DNA of 42,849 nt from JBEKIK01 sp050013075 (lineage in GTDB: Bacteria > Planctomycetota > Planctomycetia > Pirellulales > Thermoguttaceae), in assembly GCA_050013075.1 (NCBI GenBank), contig JBEKFZ010000031.1, positions 1 through 42,849 on the forward strand. Direction: 5' to 3'. The notes beneath the pieces are model-generated. The model was not told the origin of the DNA and searched no databases. It saw only the letters and a program-made list of their open reading frames with translations. Made by a program: the position numbers and the translations under genes. The first letter of the stretch is position 1. The number at the start of each line of letters is the position of its first letter. This document shows positions 1 through 8,194 of the stretch, one piece after another.

Positions 1-854
1 TCGAACTGCGAACGTGAGAGAGGGACTTGAACCACAAAGCCGGCGTGCTCGAATGTGATTGTGGTCTGTTCGCGTGCCGATAGAGTGCGTTTTGCGTCGT
101 CGGCCTCGCGCAGGAGTCGTTGCAAACCGGCCGGGTGTTCCACGGGATTGACACCGCGATTTTTTTTTACGAACTCATGGGCCACGTAATCGGCGATGCG
201 GCGATCCCAATCGATGCCGCCCAAATACACGTCGCCGGCGGTGGCCACGGCGTTGTAGTGGTTGCCGTCGATTTCCATGAGCGTCACGTCGAAGGTGCCG
301 CCGCCCAGATCATATACCAGGATTTTTTCGTGCTCTTTGGCTTCGCCCTTGGGCGAGAGGAATCCTTGCTGAACGCCGTAGGCGATGGCCGCCGCGGTCG
401 GTTCGTTGATGATGTCGATGACCTCTAATCCGGCCAAGGCGCCGGCGTCCTGAGTGGCTTTTCGGCGTGGTTCGTTGAAAAAGGCGGGGACCGTGATCAC
501 CACCTTGCGGAAATCGCCGAGTTTGAGGAATGCGTCGCGGCGGAGTTTATCGAGTATGAACGACTGAATAACCTCGGGCGGAATGTGTTCCCCGTGGATG
601 GGTTTTCCATAAAAGGTGCAGCCCATTTCGCGTTTAACGAACTGTGCCACGTCTTCCGGGGCGGCAATCGCCGCCTTGATGGCTTCTTTGCCCACGATAA
701 CGTTATTTCCGTCGAAAAAAACCGCGCTGGGCGTAATCAGATCGCCCTCGGCGTTTGGAATCGTCCACGGCCTTCCGCCGGAATCGAGATGGGCGATAAC
801 CGAGAAAGTCGTTCCCAGATCGATGCCGACAGGGGGCTGATTTGCGCCATGCAT
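1..854 (-). CDS. Hsp70/DnaK-family chaperone, C-terminal part cut by window edge
   Basis: About 284 residues of the N-terminal ATPase domain are visible; the rest lies beyond base 1. The Hsp70 signatures appear in order: the first phosphate loop (GIDLGTTFSVIA, near residue 9), the segment VPAFFNEPRRKATQDAG, the hinge motif IINEPTAAAIAYG, and the second phosphate loop (VYDLGGGTFDVTLMEIDG). The family folds proteins in the cytoplasm by ATP-driven cycles with J-domain and GrpE partners. The chosen ATG opens MHGANQPPVGIDLG; no strong Shine-Dalgarno precedes it. The gene is divergent from a J-like membrane protein, with 272 bp between them. Sequence around the first loop (SVIAHLDSGGRPWTIPNAEG) departs from canonical DnaK, so I read it as a specialised Hsp70 paralogue rather than the housekeeping dnaK. 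The family call is secure, the paralogue status is inference. Confidence 0.93.
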   Translation of the reverse strand, partial: MHGANQPPVGIDLGTTFSVIAHLDSGGRPWTIPNAEGDLITPSAVFFDGNNVIVGKEAIKAAIAAPEDVAQFVKREMGCTFYGKPIHGEHIPPEVIQSFILDKLRRDAFLKLGDFRKVVITVPAFFNEPRRKATQDAGALAGLEVIDIINEPTAAAIAYGVQQGFLSPKGEAKEHEKILVYDLGGGTFDVTLMEIDGNHYNAVATAGDVYLGGIDWDRRIADYVAHEFVKKNRGVNPVEHPAGLQRLLREADDAKRTLSAREQTTITFEHAGFVVQVPLSRSQF

Positions 855-1015
855 GGTCCGGCCTGCGGAAGAGTTTTCAGGTAATCAGGTACATTTCAGT
901 TTGAACGGGATTGCACTACAAATCGTAGCATGTAATATACAAGTTAGGGGGTTTTTGAACAAGTATGCCCCCGGGGCGGGGACGCGGCGTTTGTTTTTCG
1001 TCTAAAGACTTTTTG

Positions 1016-1108
1016 ATGTTTGCTTGGATAATGACCTCGCCAGTAAACCTTTTGCCCCATTTTCCGGCCGTCCGTTGGACGGCCTCGGATCATTTGCCAT
1101 GCAAACGT
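1016..1108. repeat. 93-bp structured element, copy 1
   Basis: The ends are inverted (ATGTTTGC at 1016-1023, GCAAACGT at 1101-1108). The core is a perfect hairpin, GGCCGTCC-GTT-GGACGGCC, at 1066-1084. The ends also pair further in, TGG..AATG against CATT..CCA. A second copy of exactly the same length lies at 7844-7936 and differs at only 8 positions by my count. It ends 18 bp before the J-like gene and begins about 160 bp upstream of the hsp70 start. It could be a MITE-like element or a structured 5' leader; I could not match it to a known riboswitch. Confidence 0.7.
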
Positions 1109-1126
1109 AATTAAGAGAAACGTTTT

Positions 1127-2905
1127 ATGTTCGATCCTTATCATAAGTGGCTGGGCATTCCACCCAAGGATCAGCCGCCGAATTATTACCGGCTGCTAGC
1201 GATCGATCCGTTTGAGTCCGACCCGGAAGTCATAGACGCGGCGGCAAACCGGCAGATGGCCTATGTCCAGCAAAGGGCGACCGGCGAACATACGGCGGAG
1301 TCGCAGAAATTGCTCAACGAACTGGCGGCCGCCCGTTTGTGTTTGCTCGATCAGAAAAAAAAGGCACAGTATGATTTACAATTGAGAATCAATCTCAGGC
1401 AGCAGGCCAGACAGAGCGGAGAAACTCGATCGAAGCCGCCGAAGATTGACCCGCCGTTCAGTTTGAAATCAAGAGGGCCGTTAATGGAGCAAGAACCAGC
1501 GCCGCCCATAGCCGGAAAAGCCAAGCCGCCCTTGGCGCAAGATCAACCGGCGGAAGAAAGTTTTTTTTCGCGGATTCCGCGGCGGACTCGCATGATTATC
1601 ATTGCCTTGGGAGGCGGCATTATTCTTGTTGCGGCACTGATAATAGCCATGCACGTCATGCCGGGCCGGGAAAAGGAAGGCGATGCCGTGGCGGACAGGA
1701 CGAAATCGGAAGATCGGAATACCCCCGCAAAGGGCGCGGACGCCGAAAATAATAGTCAAATCAGAATGTCGCCCAAGACTTCGGCAGCGGCCGTTTACAA
1801 TGTGGAGATCGACCCTCCCCAGGCGACCTTGTCCGTCCAGAATAATATGGGAACCATTACCGGCTCCGGTAGGTCGCGGCAAATTCGCTTCGATAATATC
1901 CCTTGGCACAGTTACGTGGTTATCACGGCGTCATGCGAAGGTTATAAAACATACACTCAACCGTTTGCCCCCAGGGCCGGTCAGAGCGAGCACCTGTCGA
2001 TCGAGCTTCAAAAGGATACGCCAACAGTTCCATCAACAGTCCAGTCAACATCTTCATCAACAGTTCCGCCGAAAAGTTCAAGCACCAGTTCCACGAGCTC
2101 GACGCCGAATGTTGCGGATAATCTCCCGGCGCCAGGCACGAATAATCCGCCCATAAAAATCAATAGGCCCATAGATGTGCGGGGCGAATCCGTTCCAAGT
2201 GCGGTTGAAACGACAAAGACGGAGCGCCGCAAAGTATTTGTATTCACCGGCGGATCGGCCATTGTGACGCCGGTCAAGCGGTCGTTGCCCTCGACGGTGG
2301 AGGCATGGCTTTGGTGTTCAGCGCCTGCGGAAAACGCCGAGATGTACGTCTTTGGCAGCGACGACGCCAAACAACCCAACGTGAGCGGATTGGGCATGAG
2401 CATCGGCAAAGATGGTCAATTGGGCGGGCGGCGTACGCAAAAAAACAAAAAACAATGGAACTTTTTGACGGATGAAAAGCTGGCGATTAAAAAATGGACG
2501 CATTTGGCGGCGACTTTCGACGAAAATAAAATCTGCCTATTCGTTGACGGCCGTTTGGTCCACACGGATGATAAAGGCGCACAAGAGACGGGTTCGGGCA
2601 AGTTCGTTGTAGGTTATATAGGCATTGTATACAACATAAGACAATACAATCCCATATACGCTTTTGTGGGAAGGATCCGCACGGTCCGAATTTCTTCCGG
2701 CATTCGCTACAACGGCGATTTCCGGCCGCCGCCGGATTTCAATAAAAATCAGGACAAGGAAGGATTCAAGACAATCCTTATATACGACGCAGCGGACGGT
2801 AAAACCGATTCCATCCCGGACATTAGCGGCAACAAAAAAGACGGCCAAGGATTGAACATCCAGATCGTGGAAGAGGATATTCCTGAACCAAATCATTCAC
2901 GATAA
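1127..2905 (+). CDS. J-domain-like membrane protein with C-terminal LamG-type domain
   Basis: The protein has 592 residues. Residues 1-90 resemble the J-like module common in planctomycetes (YHKWLGIPPKDQPPNYYRLL, later AQYDLQL), but the HPD tripeptide needed to stimulate Hsp70 ATPase is absent. A proline-rich linker follows, then one membrane span at about 156-178. After it comes a PEGA-like beta domain (about 225-290, YNVEIDPPQATLSV), a Ser/Thr-rich linker (about 300-330) and a concanavalin/LamG-like domain (about 370-590; VEAWLW, WTHLAATFD, LFVDGRLVHT). The layout suggests a cytoplasmic N-terminus and an outward-facing, possibly glycan-binding C-terminus. It lies opposite hsp70 and 40 bp before a fucosidase gene, so it may start an operon with the two glycoside hydrolases. 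Function is unknown; the domain calls are by eye. Confidence 0.85.
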   Translation: MFDPYHKWLGIPPKDQPPNYYRLLAIDPFESDPEVIDAAANRQMAYVQQRATGEHTAESQKLLNELAAARLCLLDQKKKAQYDLQLRINLRQQARQSGETRSKPPKIDPPFSLKSRGPLMEQEPAPPIAGKAKPPLAQDQPAEESFFSRIPRRTRMIIIALGGGIILVAALIIAMHVMPGREKEGDAVADRTKSEDRNTPAKGADAENNSQIRMSPKTSAAAVYNVEIDPPQATLSVQNNMGTITGSGRSRQIRFDNIPWHSYVVITASCEGYKTYTQPFAPRAGQSEHLSIELQKDTPTVPSTVQSTSSSTVPPKSSSTSSTSSTPNVADNLPAPGTNNPPIKINRPIDVRGESVPSAVETTKTERRKVFVFTGGSAIVTPVKRSLPSTVEAWLWCSAPAENAEMYVFGSDDAKQPNVSGLGMSIGKDGQLGGRRTQKNKKQWNFLTDEKLAIKKWTHLAATFDENKICLFVDGRLVHTDDKGAQETGSGKFVVGYIGIVYNIRQYNPIYAFVGRIRTVRISSGIRYNGDFRPPPDFNKNQDKEGFKTILIYDAADGKTDSIPDISGNKKDGQGLNIQIVEEDIPEPNHSR

Positions 2906-2945
2906 ATGGCCATAAGTTTCTCGATTTAAAAGAAAGGACAAAATC

Positions 2946-4397
2946 ATGCATTCCACAGGGATTCCCATTAGACATTGGCCGCGGATTTTGCTTGCGGGCG
3001 CGTTGCTTGCAATTGTCGCCGGAGCGCGGCTTTGGGCGGCCGACCCGCCGGCGAAACCCGAGGCCGCGTCCGCCGGCGCCGCCGACGAGGCCGCGATTGC
3101 CTGGCAGCAAGAATACGCCCCCACGCACGACCGGCGAATGCAATGGTGGCGCGAGGCCCGCTTCGGCATGTTCATCCACTGGGGCGTTTATTCCGTGCCC
3201 GCGGGAGTTTGGAAAGGCGAGAAATCCAAACGGATCGGCGAGTGGCTGATGCTTGACTTCAAAATCCCCGTGGCGGAATACGCCGCGCTTGCGTCCCAGT
3301 TCAACCCCGTCAAGTTCAACGCCGACGAGTGGGTGAAACTTGCCAAGGACGCCGGCATGAAATATATAGTGATTACAAGCAAGCATCACGACGGCTTCGC
3401 CATGTTCCATTCCGGCGCGAGTCCTTATAACATTTATGACGCCACGCCTTTTAATCGCGATCCGCTTAAGGAATTGGCCGAGGCGTGCAAGAAGGAAGGC
3501 ATAAAGCTGGGCTTTTATTACTCAGAGGCCCAGGACTGGCACCACCCCGGCGGCGCCGCATACAAGGGCAAGATCAACACCGACAAGAACATCGACAAAG
3601 AAAACCACTGGGACACAGCCCAGCAAGGCAGCATGGACGAATACATCGACAAAATCGCCGTGCCGCAGGTAAAGGAAATTCTATCCAACTACGGGCCCGT
3701 GGCGATACTGTGGTGGGACACGCCGGGGGACATGACGCCCCAGCGCGTCATGAAATTCCTGCCATTGCTTAAGCTTCAGCCGGACATGGTCGTCAACAAC
3801 AGGCTGTATGGTAAAAAGTATACCGGCGATTTTGAAACGCCCGAGCAGAAAATCCCCGCCACGGGCATTCCCGGCAAGGACTGGGAAACTTGCATGACGA
3901 TGAACACGACTTGGGGCTATAAATCGTTCGACGATAAATGGAAGTCCGCCGAGACGCTGATCCGCAACCTGGTCGATATCGCCAGCAAAGGCGGCAATTA
4001 TCTGCTCAACGTGGGCCCGACGAGCGAAGGATTGATCCCCGAGCCGTCGGTCGAGCGCTTGCATGAAATCGGCCGGTGGATGAAGGTAAACGGAGAGGCC
4101 ATATACGGCACCACGGCCAGCCCGTTTAAGAACCTGCCGTGGGGGCGCTGCACGAAAAAGTTGACCACCGACGGGGCAACTTTGTACTTGCACGTATTTC
4201 AGTGGCCCGAAGACGGCAAGTTGCTCGTGCCCGGCTTGAAGAACACGGTGGAATCGGCGACGCTGCTGTCGGATGGCAGTACGCTGGAAGCGGCCGACGA
4301 CGAAGGCGGCGTGGTTGTCTCGGTTCCAGCCGACGCTCCGGATAAAATTTCTTCCACCGTGGTCCTGAAAGTAAAAGGTACGCTAAAAGTCGAATAA
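2946..4397 (+). CDS. Alpha-L-fucosidase, glycoside hydrolase family 29, exported
   Basis: The protein has 483 residues. A basic-hydrophobic signal peptide (RHWPRILLAGALLAIVAGA) ends near AADPPA, so it should act in the periplasm or outside. GH29 landmarks are clear: RFGMFIHWGVYSVPAG (72-87), TSKHHDGFAMF (144-154), GFYYSEAQDW (189-198), and ILWWDTPGD, whose Asp258 sits where the catalytic nucleophile is expected. DIASKGGNYLLNVGP closes the barrel. A beta-rich C-terminal segment follows. A ribosome-binding site (AAAGGA) precedes the ATG. The enzyme releases terminal L-fucose from glycans. It is 31 bp upstream of a GH28 enzyme and probably cotranscribed with it, suggesting breakdown of fucose- and galacturonate-containing plant or algal polysaccharide. 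Confidence 0.95.
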   Translation: MHSTGIPIRHWPRILLAGALLAIVAGARLWAADPPAKPEAASAGAADEAAIAWQQEYAPTHDRRMQWWREARFGMFIHWGVYSVPAGVWKGEKSKRIGEWLMLDFKIPVAEYAALASQFNPVKFNADEWVKLAKDAGMKYIVITSKHHDGFAMFHSGASPYNIYDATPFNRDPLKELAEACKKEGIKLGFYYSEAQDWHHPGGAAYKGKINTDKNIDKENHWDTAQQGSMDEYIDKIAVPQVKEILSNYGPVAILWWDTPGDMTPQRVMKFLPLLKLQPDMVVNNRLYGKKYTGDFETPEQKIPATGIPGKDWETCMTMNTTWGYKSFDDKWKSAETLIRNLVDIASKGGNYLLNVGPTSEGLIPEPSVERLHEIGRWMKVNGEAIYGTTASPFKNLPWGRCTKKLTTDGATLYLHVFQWPEDGKLLVPGLKNTVESATLLSDGSTLEAADDEGGVVVSVPADAPDKISSTVVLKVKGTLKVE

Positions 4398-4428
4398 TTA
4401 AAATCGTCATTCCAAACGGAGATTGCAC

Positions 4429-6111
4429 ATGCCTCGAGCGATTTTTTTTCTTTTGTTTTGCGTGTTTTGCGCGATATGCTCCCGCGGCGAGGCGTTGGCG
4501 CAGGCCGGAACGCCTGCCGACGGCAAAGACGGCGTTCGAGCCGCTCAGCCCATGCGTGCCATTATAACGTCGCCAACGGCAGCCTTGCCAACCGAGAAAG
4601 CGTCAAAAACGGTTTACAACGTGCGGGATTACGGCGCAAAGGGCGACGGAACAACGCTGGATAGTCCCGCCATCAATCGCGCAATCGAAGCCTGCGCCAA
4701 GGCCGGCGGCGGCACGGTCTGCCTGCCTGCGGGCACGTATCTAAGCGGCAGCATTCATTTAAAGAGCAACATCAATCTGCTGATCGACGCCGGCGCGGTC
4801 ATCCTTGGCGCGCCGCAAGAGATGAACGCCTACGACCCGGCCGAGCCGTTCGAGGGAAAAGCGTACCAGGACGGCGGACACACGTACTTCCACAACAGCC
4901 TGATTTGGGGTGAAAACCTCAGTTATGTATCGATTACAGGCCAGGGCATGATCGACGGGGGCGGATTGACTAAAAGCGACAAAGACGTGGGCGCGGGTCC
5001 GATCAACCGGGGCGATAAGGCCATCGCCATTAAACTCTGCCGAAACGTTCTGTTGCGCGATATCACCATTTTTCACGGCGGCCACTTTGCCGTCTTGGCG
5101 ACCGGCTGCGACAACATGACCATCGACAACGTGACCATGGACACCAACCGCGACGGCTTGGACATCGACTGTTGCCGGAACGTAATGGTATCGAATTGCC
5201 GCATCAATTCGCCGGACGACGATGCATTGTGCCCAAAAAGCTCCTTTGCCTTGGGCAAAGCGGTGATTACGGAGAATTTGATGATCGTCAACTGCCAGGT
5301 TTCGGGGTTCGAGGAGGGCACGCTGTTGGACGGCCGGATGCTGCCGAGTAAAAAAAAGAACGGACGGATAAAATTCGGCACTGAGGCCAACGGAGGCTTC
5401 CGCAACGTGGTCATCGCCAATTGCACCGTGCGCGGGTGCCGGGGGATTGCGTTGGAAGAAGTGGACGGGGGGATCATGGAGAACATCAGCATCTCGAACA
5501 TCACCATGATGGACGTGGCGGTATATCCGATTTACATCACCTTGGGCCGGCGCAACCGCGGGCCGGAAGTCACCGCTGTGAGCTCGGCCCGGAATATCCG
5601 CATCAGCAACGTGATCGCCGCGGGCATCGAGCCGTTTAGCGGCATACAGATCACCGGCCTGCCCGGCCACGACATCGAAGGTGTCCGGCTGGAAAACATG
5701 CGGCTTGTTTTCAAGGGTGGAGGAACGAAAGACGACGCCGCCCGGGTTCCGCCGGAACTGGGTACGGTATACCCCGAGCCCAGACGAGTAGGCGTCATGC
5801 CCGCTTACGGGGTTTTCGCCCGGCACGTCCGCGACCTGGAACTGGCGAACATCCACATAAGCTTTGAAAATGAAGACCTGCGCCCGGCAATAGTTTGCGA
5901 CGACGTGGATGGACTTGAAATCGACAACTTCAAAGCCCAAGTCGCGGAGGGCGTTCGCCCGGCCAGATTCGAGGCGGTCAAGCGGCTATCGATTCGCAAC
6001 TCGCCGTTGCTGCTGAAATCGGATGCCCAGGCAACGGAAGGTGCGGCAAAACTCGGCTCTCCGGCCGCGGCGGGCGGATACGCCGCACGGTTCGTTCCGG
6101 ACAAACCTTAG
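4429..6111 (+). CDS. GH28 polygalacturonase-like enzyme, exported
   Basis: The protein has 560 residues from the ATG at 4429. An in-frame TTG at 4423 is less likely because GGAG at 4418-4421 is spaced 7 nt from the ATG. The signal peptide is PRAIFFLLFCVFCAICS. The beta-helix starts with YNVRDYGAKGDG, typical of GH28 and pectate-lyase-like folds. Family motifs are recognisable: N-R-D-G at 240-243 for NTDG, SPDDDA at 261-266 carrying the catalytic Asp pair, and RIKFGTEANGG at 313-323. The usual GHG motif is not present in its expected place (VSGFEEG instead), so linkage and substrate are uncertain. It probably hydrolyses galacturonan or a related polyuronide. It forms a likely operon with the fucosidase. 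The next gene downstream, an AraC regulator, converges on it and may control it. Confidence 0.92.
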   Translation: MPRAIFFLLFCVFCAICSRGEALAQAGTPADGKDGVRAAQPMRAIITSPTAALPTEKASKTVYNVRDYGAKGDGTTLDSPAINRAIEACAKAGGGTVCLPAGTYLSGSIHLKSNINLLIDAGAVILGAPQEMNAYDPAEPFEGKAYQDGGHTYFHNSLIWGENLSYVSITGQGMIDGGGLTKSDKDVGAGPINRGDKAIAIKLCRNVLLRDITIFHGGHFAVLATGCDNMTIDNVTMDTNRDGLDIDCCRNVMVSNCRINSPDDDALCPKSSFALGKAVITENLMIVNCQVSGFEEGTLLDGRMLPSKKKNGRIKFGTEANGGFRNVVIANCTVRGCRGIALEEVDGGIMENISISNITMMDVAVYPIYITLGRRNRGPEVTAVSSARNIRISNVIAAGIEPFSGIQITGLPGHDIEGVRLENMRLVFKGGGTKDDAARVPPELGTVYPEPRRVGVMPAYGVFARHVRDLELANIHISFENEDLRPAIVCDDVDGLEIDNFKAQVAEGVRPARFEAVKRLSIRNSPLLLKSDAQATEGAAKLGSPAAAGGYAARFVPDKP

Positions 6112-6357
6112 CAACGATTCAATTTATATTGACCGAATAACGATTGATTTCTCGGTTCGCAAATTATTTTTAACTGGAGTTTTGCAAAAAAGAAAAACAT
6201 AGTTCCCTCTCCCATTGGGAGAGGGTTAGGGTGAGGGTTGTTGGACGAAAAATGTCTTGCCTTATGTATGCGACTTTCCCACGCCCTCACCCCCAGCCCC
6301 TCTCCCGACCAACCTTCGGTTGGTGCCCGGCGAGGGGAGCAATTTGCAAAAATCCAG
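6112..6357. repeat. Intergenic block of inverted GC-rich palindromic repeats
   Basis: This lies between the convergent GH28 and AraC genes. At 6205-6237 is a palindrome (CCCTCTCCCATTGGGAGAGGG followed by TTAGGGTGAGGG, one base over the minimal core). At 6284-6338 is an inverted relative beginning CCCTCACCCCCAGCCCC. The centre of the second is replaced by a different repeat, GACCAACCTTCGGTTGGTGC. The same family lies inside coding sequence at 16979-17079, 18923-18958, 28620-28653 and 29890-29927. The strong hairpins may also serve as transcription terminators. Confidence 0.75.
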
Positions 6358-6421
6358 AATTATTTTTAATGCAGTCGCCTGAATTCTTCAATTATTTTTA
6401 ATGCAGTCGCCTGAATTCTTC
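6358..6421. repeat. Perfect 32-bp tandem duplication over the araC-type stop codon
   Basis: Two identical 32-bp units (6358-6389 and 6390-6421) lie head to tail. Each contains the codons for EEFRRLH and the stop. Only the unit nearer the gene is read; the second is a silent copy after the stop codon. Confidence 0.9.
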
Positions 6422-7285
6422 CGGCGAAAGCCCGAAGACCTTCTTGAATGCCCGTGAAAAGTGGAATGGATCGTTGAACCCTAATTGCGCGGCTGCCTGT
6501 TTTACCAGGAGTTCGGGATTTTGAAGCCGTTCGGCGGCCAGGTTCATTTTCAAACGCATAAGGAATTGGTAAGGCGTCTGGTGGGCATAGCGGCGGAACA
6601 GGCGGCACAGGTAAGCCGGATCGACGTGACAATCCCGCGACACTTCGGCCATGCTCCGCAACCGCGAATGGTTGGCCCAGATGTAGCGATGGCAGCGTTG
6701 ATACGTGGCAAAGGCCGGGGTCTCCACTCCATGCCAGGGCATTAATGACTCGGCGATCTTGAGGATCAGGTATTCCAGGAGTTTTACGCACAGTGACGAT
6801 GAGAAGTAGGTATGCCTCAATCCGTTGCGGATCAACTCGTCGAGGACCTCTTGGATTTCGGCCGGGGCGAAAACGCGTCCGATGTGTCCCGGCGCCAGCG
6901 AGTGTTCTTCCAACAATTCCAATGCCTTGGATCCAGTACAGGTAATGAAGTATTTGCCCAGCGGATCATCGGCGAAGGTGGTAATGTCGTGGGGAACGCC
7001 CGGGCCGTATGCGAAAACCGTGCCCACGGTCAAGGGATAATCCTGGCCGCCAAGAGTCACGGAACCCTTTCCCCGGGCCACGAACTCGATGGAATAATAG
7101 GGAAAATTCACGCGATGGATGGCGTAGTCGGCGGCGCACTGTTCGTATCCGCCGCAGACCACGGCGATGGGCACCGTGGGCGGAGGGGCAAGATCTAAAT
7201 AAAATCTTCGCGCTTCGCGCACCTGGAGCGAAAAGAAATCCGGCTCCTTAAGCGGCTGAACTTGAGTATTGGGTAAGGGGTCCAT
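6398..7285 (-). CDS. AraC-family transcriptional regulator with cupin-type sensor domain
   Basis: The protein has 295 residues. The N-terminal half (about 35-150) is the AraC ligand-binding beta-barrel: YSIEFVARGKGSVTLGGQDY, then GPGVPHD. The C-terminal 100 residues carry the two helix-turn-helix motifs: SMAEVSRDCHVDPAYLCRLF (one residue short of the full helix pair) and AAAQLGFNDPFHFSRAFKKV, ending GLSPEEFRRLH. Such proteins bind sugars or related ligands and activate carbohydrate genes. It converges on the GH29-GH28 genes, which makes them its most plausible targets, though this is only neighbourhood inference. The last codons and stop lie in a 32-bp tandem duplication. Upstream are 185 bp before the cupin gene end, with no clear operator seen. 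Confidence 0.92.
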   Translation of the reverse strand: MDPLPNTQVQPLKEPDFFSLQVREARRFYLDLAPPPTVPIAVVCGGYEQCAADYAIHRVNFPYYSIEFVARGKGSVTLGGQDYPLTVGTVFAYGPGVPHDITTFADDPLGKYFITCTGSKALELLEEHSLAPGHIGRVFAPAEIQEVLDELIRNGLRHTYFSSSLCVKLLEYLILKIAESLMPWHGVETPAFATYQRCHRYIWANHSRLRSMAEVSRDCHVDPAYLCRLFRRYAHQTPYQFLMRLKMNLAAERLQNPELLVKQAAAQLGFNDPFHFSRAFKKVFGLSPEEFRRLH

Positions 7286-7470
7286 GGGTCAACAATAGTC
7301 ATGTGTCCTTCAAGTTATGACATAGTTTATACTGATAATAACCATAATCTTTCTTATTGGCAAGACAATTTTAGTAATGGGATGGCAGACAAAAGGAACG
7401 AATTATTTTGGACAGTTATTCCACTTAAGAGCAAAAATGGCCGAGGAAAGGCCGTCGCCGCAAAATCCAT

Positions 7471-7797
7471 TCAATCGCTGTAATGGACGGCCAGCCAGAC
7501 CGTGCGCAGCGTCGGGTTTGTGCGCGAAAGGCGATGCTTTACATGGGCGGGGATATTCAGATAAGAACCCGGCTTAAGTTCCACGATTTCCGGCACGGCT
7601 TCAAATTGAATCGATGCGTCGCCTTCCAGAACGATGAGCCATTCGTTTTCATTCTGGTCGAACCAGAAATCACGCCGAGAACAGTGCCCCAGAGAAACAA
7701 TCCGTTCGATACGGAGATTTTTTGCCCGATGGATCGTGTTGAACAATTCGTCGGTTAGTGTGGACGGGATAGCGTCGAAGATATTATCAGCGATCAT
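7471..7797 (-). CDS. Small single-domain cupin protein
   Basis: The protein has 108 residues, filling one beta-barrel cupin. Visible cupin features are NEWLIVLEGDASIQFE (about 50-65) and LKPGSYLNIPAHVKHRL (about 74-90), with the conserved glycine and His87 of the second motif. The first motif lacks the full HxH set, so metal binding is uncertain. A good ribosome-binding site (GGAAGG) precedes the ATG. A 44-codon open frame that starts inside the 93-bp repeat ends with its TGA overlapping this ATG (ATGA). The substrate is unknown. It is upstream of, and in the same orientation as, the AraC regulator. Confidence 0.85.
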   Translation of the reverse strand: MIADNIFDAIPSTLTDELFNTIHRAKNLRIERIVSLGHCSRRDFWFDQNENEWLIVLEGDASIQFEAVPEIVELKPGSYLNIPAHVKHRLSRTNPTLRTVWLAVHYSD

Positions 7798-7928
7798 GCC
7801 GGTTTCCTTCCGTCAAACAGAGCCAGTTCAAAGAGTTTTATTGATGTTTGCTTAGATAATAAGCTGACTAGTAAATCTTTTGCCCCATTTTCCGGCCGTC
7901 CGTTGGACGGCCTCGGTTCATTTGCCAT
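7794..7928 (-). other. Possible 44-aa leader ORF overlapping the cupin start
   Basis: An ATG inside the 93-bp element opens a 44-codon frame (MANEPRPSNGRPENGAK...). It stops with TGA overlapping the cupin ATG by 4 nt, as in translational coupling. The other copy of the element has a matching 32-codon frame (1002-1100). No ribosome-binding site is visible and most differences between the copies change the amino acid, so I doubt it is a selected protein. Confidence 0.25.
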
Positions 7929-7936
7929 GCAAACGT
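7844..7936. repeat. 93-bp structured element, copy 2
   Basis: This matches 1016-1108 without any indel (about 85 of 93 positions). The core hairpin at 7894-7912 and both inverted ends are unchanged. Here the left arm also contains its own small stem, GCTTA-GATAA-TAAGC. It lies 46 bp upstream of the cupin start on the minus strand, and about 260 bp upstream of the small membrane protein on the plus strand. The rest of the 7798-8194 gap shows only AT-rich sequence likely to hold promoters. Confidence 0.7.
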
Positions 7937-8194
7937 AAATAAGAAGCAATCCACGTCGGCGAAACCGATCTCTTCGATTTATAATATACTCGAAAGGACG
8001 GGCCTTATTAAACTCCAAGATAGGGATGAAAAATAAAGACGACTTGGGAAATAATCCTTTTTAATCATTACAACCGGCATATTTCCTCTCCGCTATTATC
8101 AGAATTGACATTTATACCCGCGTCGCTGGAGTTTGTCAGTGGGATTTATAACTTAAAATTGTTTGAGATTAAAAATTAACGCCGGCGAAAAACT

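Noticed and set aside
1016..1108. Cyclic-di-GMP, cobalamin or guanidine riboswitch
   Set aside because: The conserved core sequences of those classes are not present; only the general hairpin layout fits.
944..1144. 66-codon minus frame between hsp70 and the J-like gene
   Set aside because: It overlaps the repeat and the J-like start, with no ribosome-binding site.
4759..5940. Long open frame (393 codons) on the minus strand across the GH28 gene
   Set aside because: It is a shadow of GH28; composition is not protein-like and GH28 motifs are on the other strand.
7301..7483. 60-codon plus frame after the AraC-type gene
   Set aside because: No ribosome-binding site; it lies in the promoter region of the AraC-type gene.
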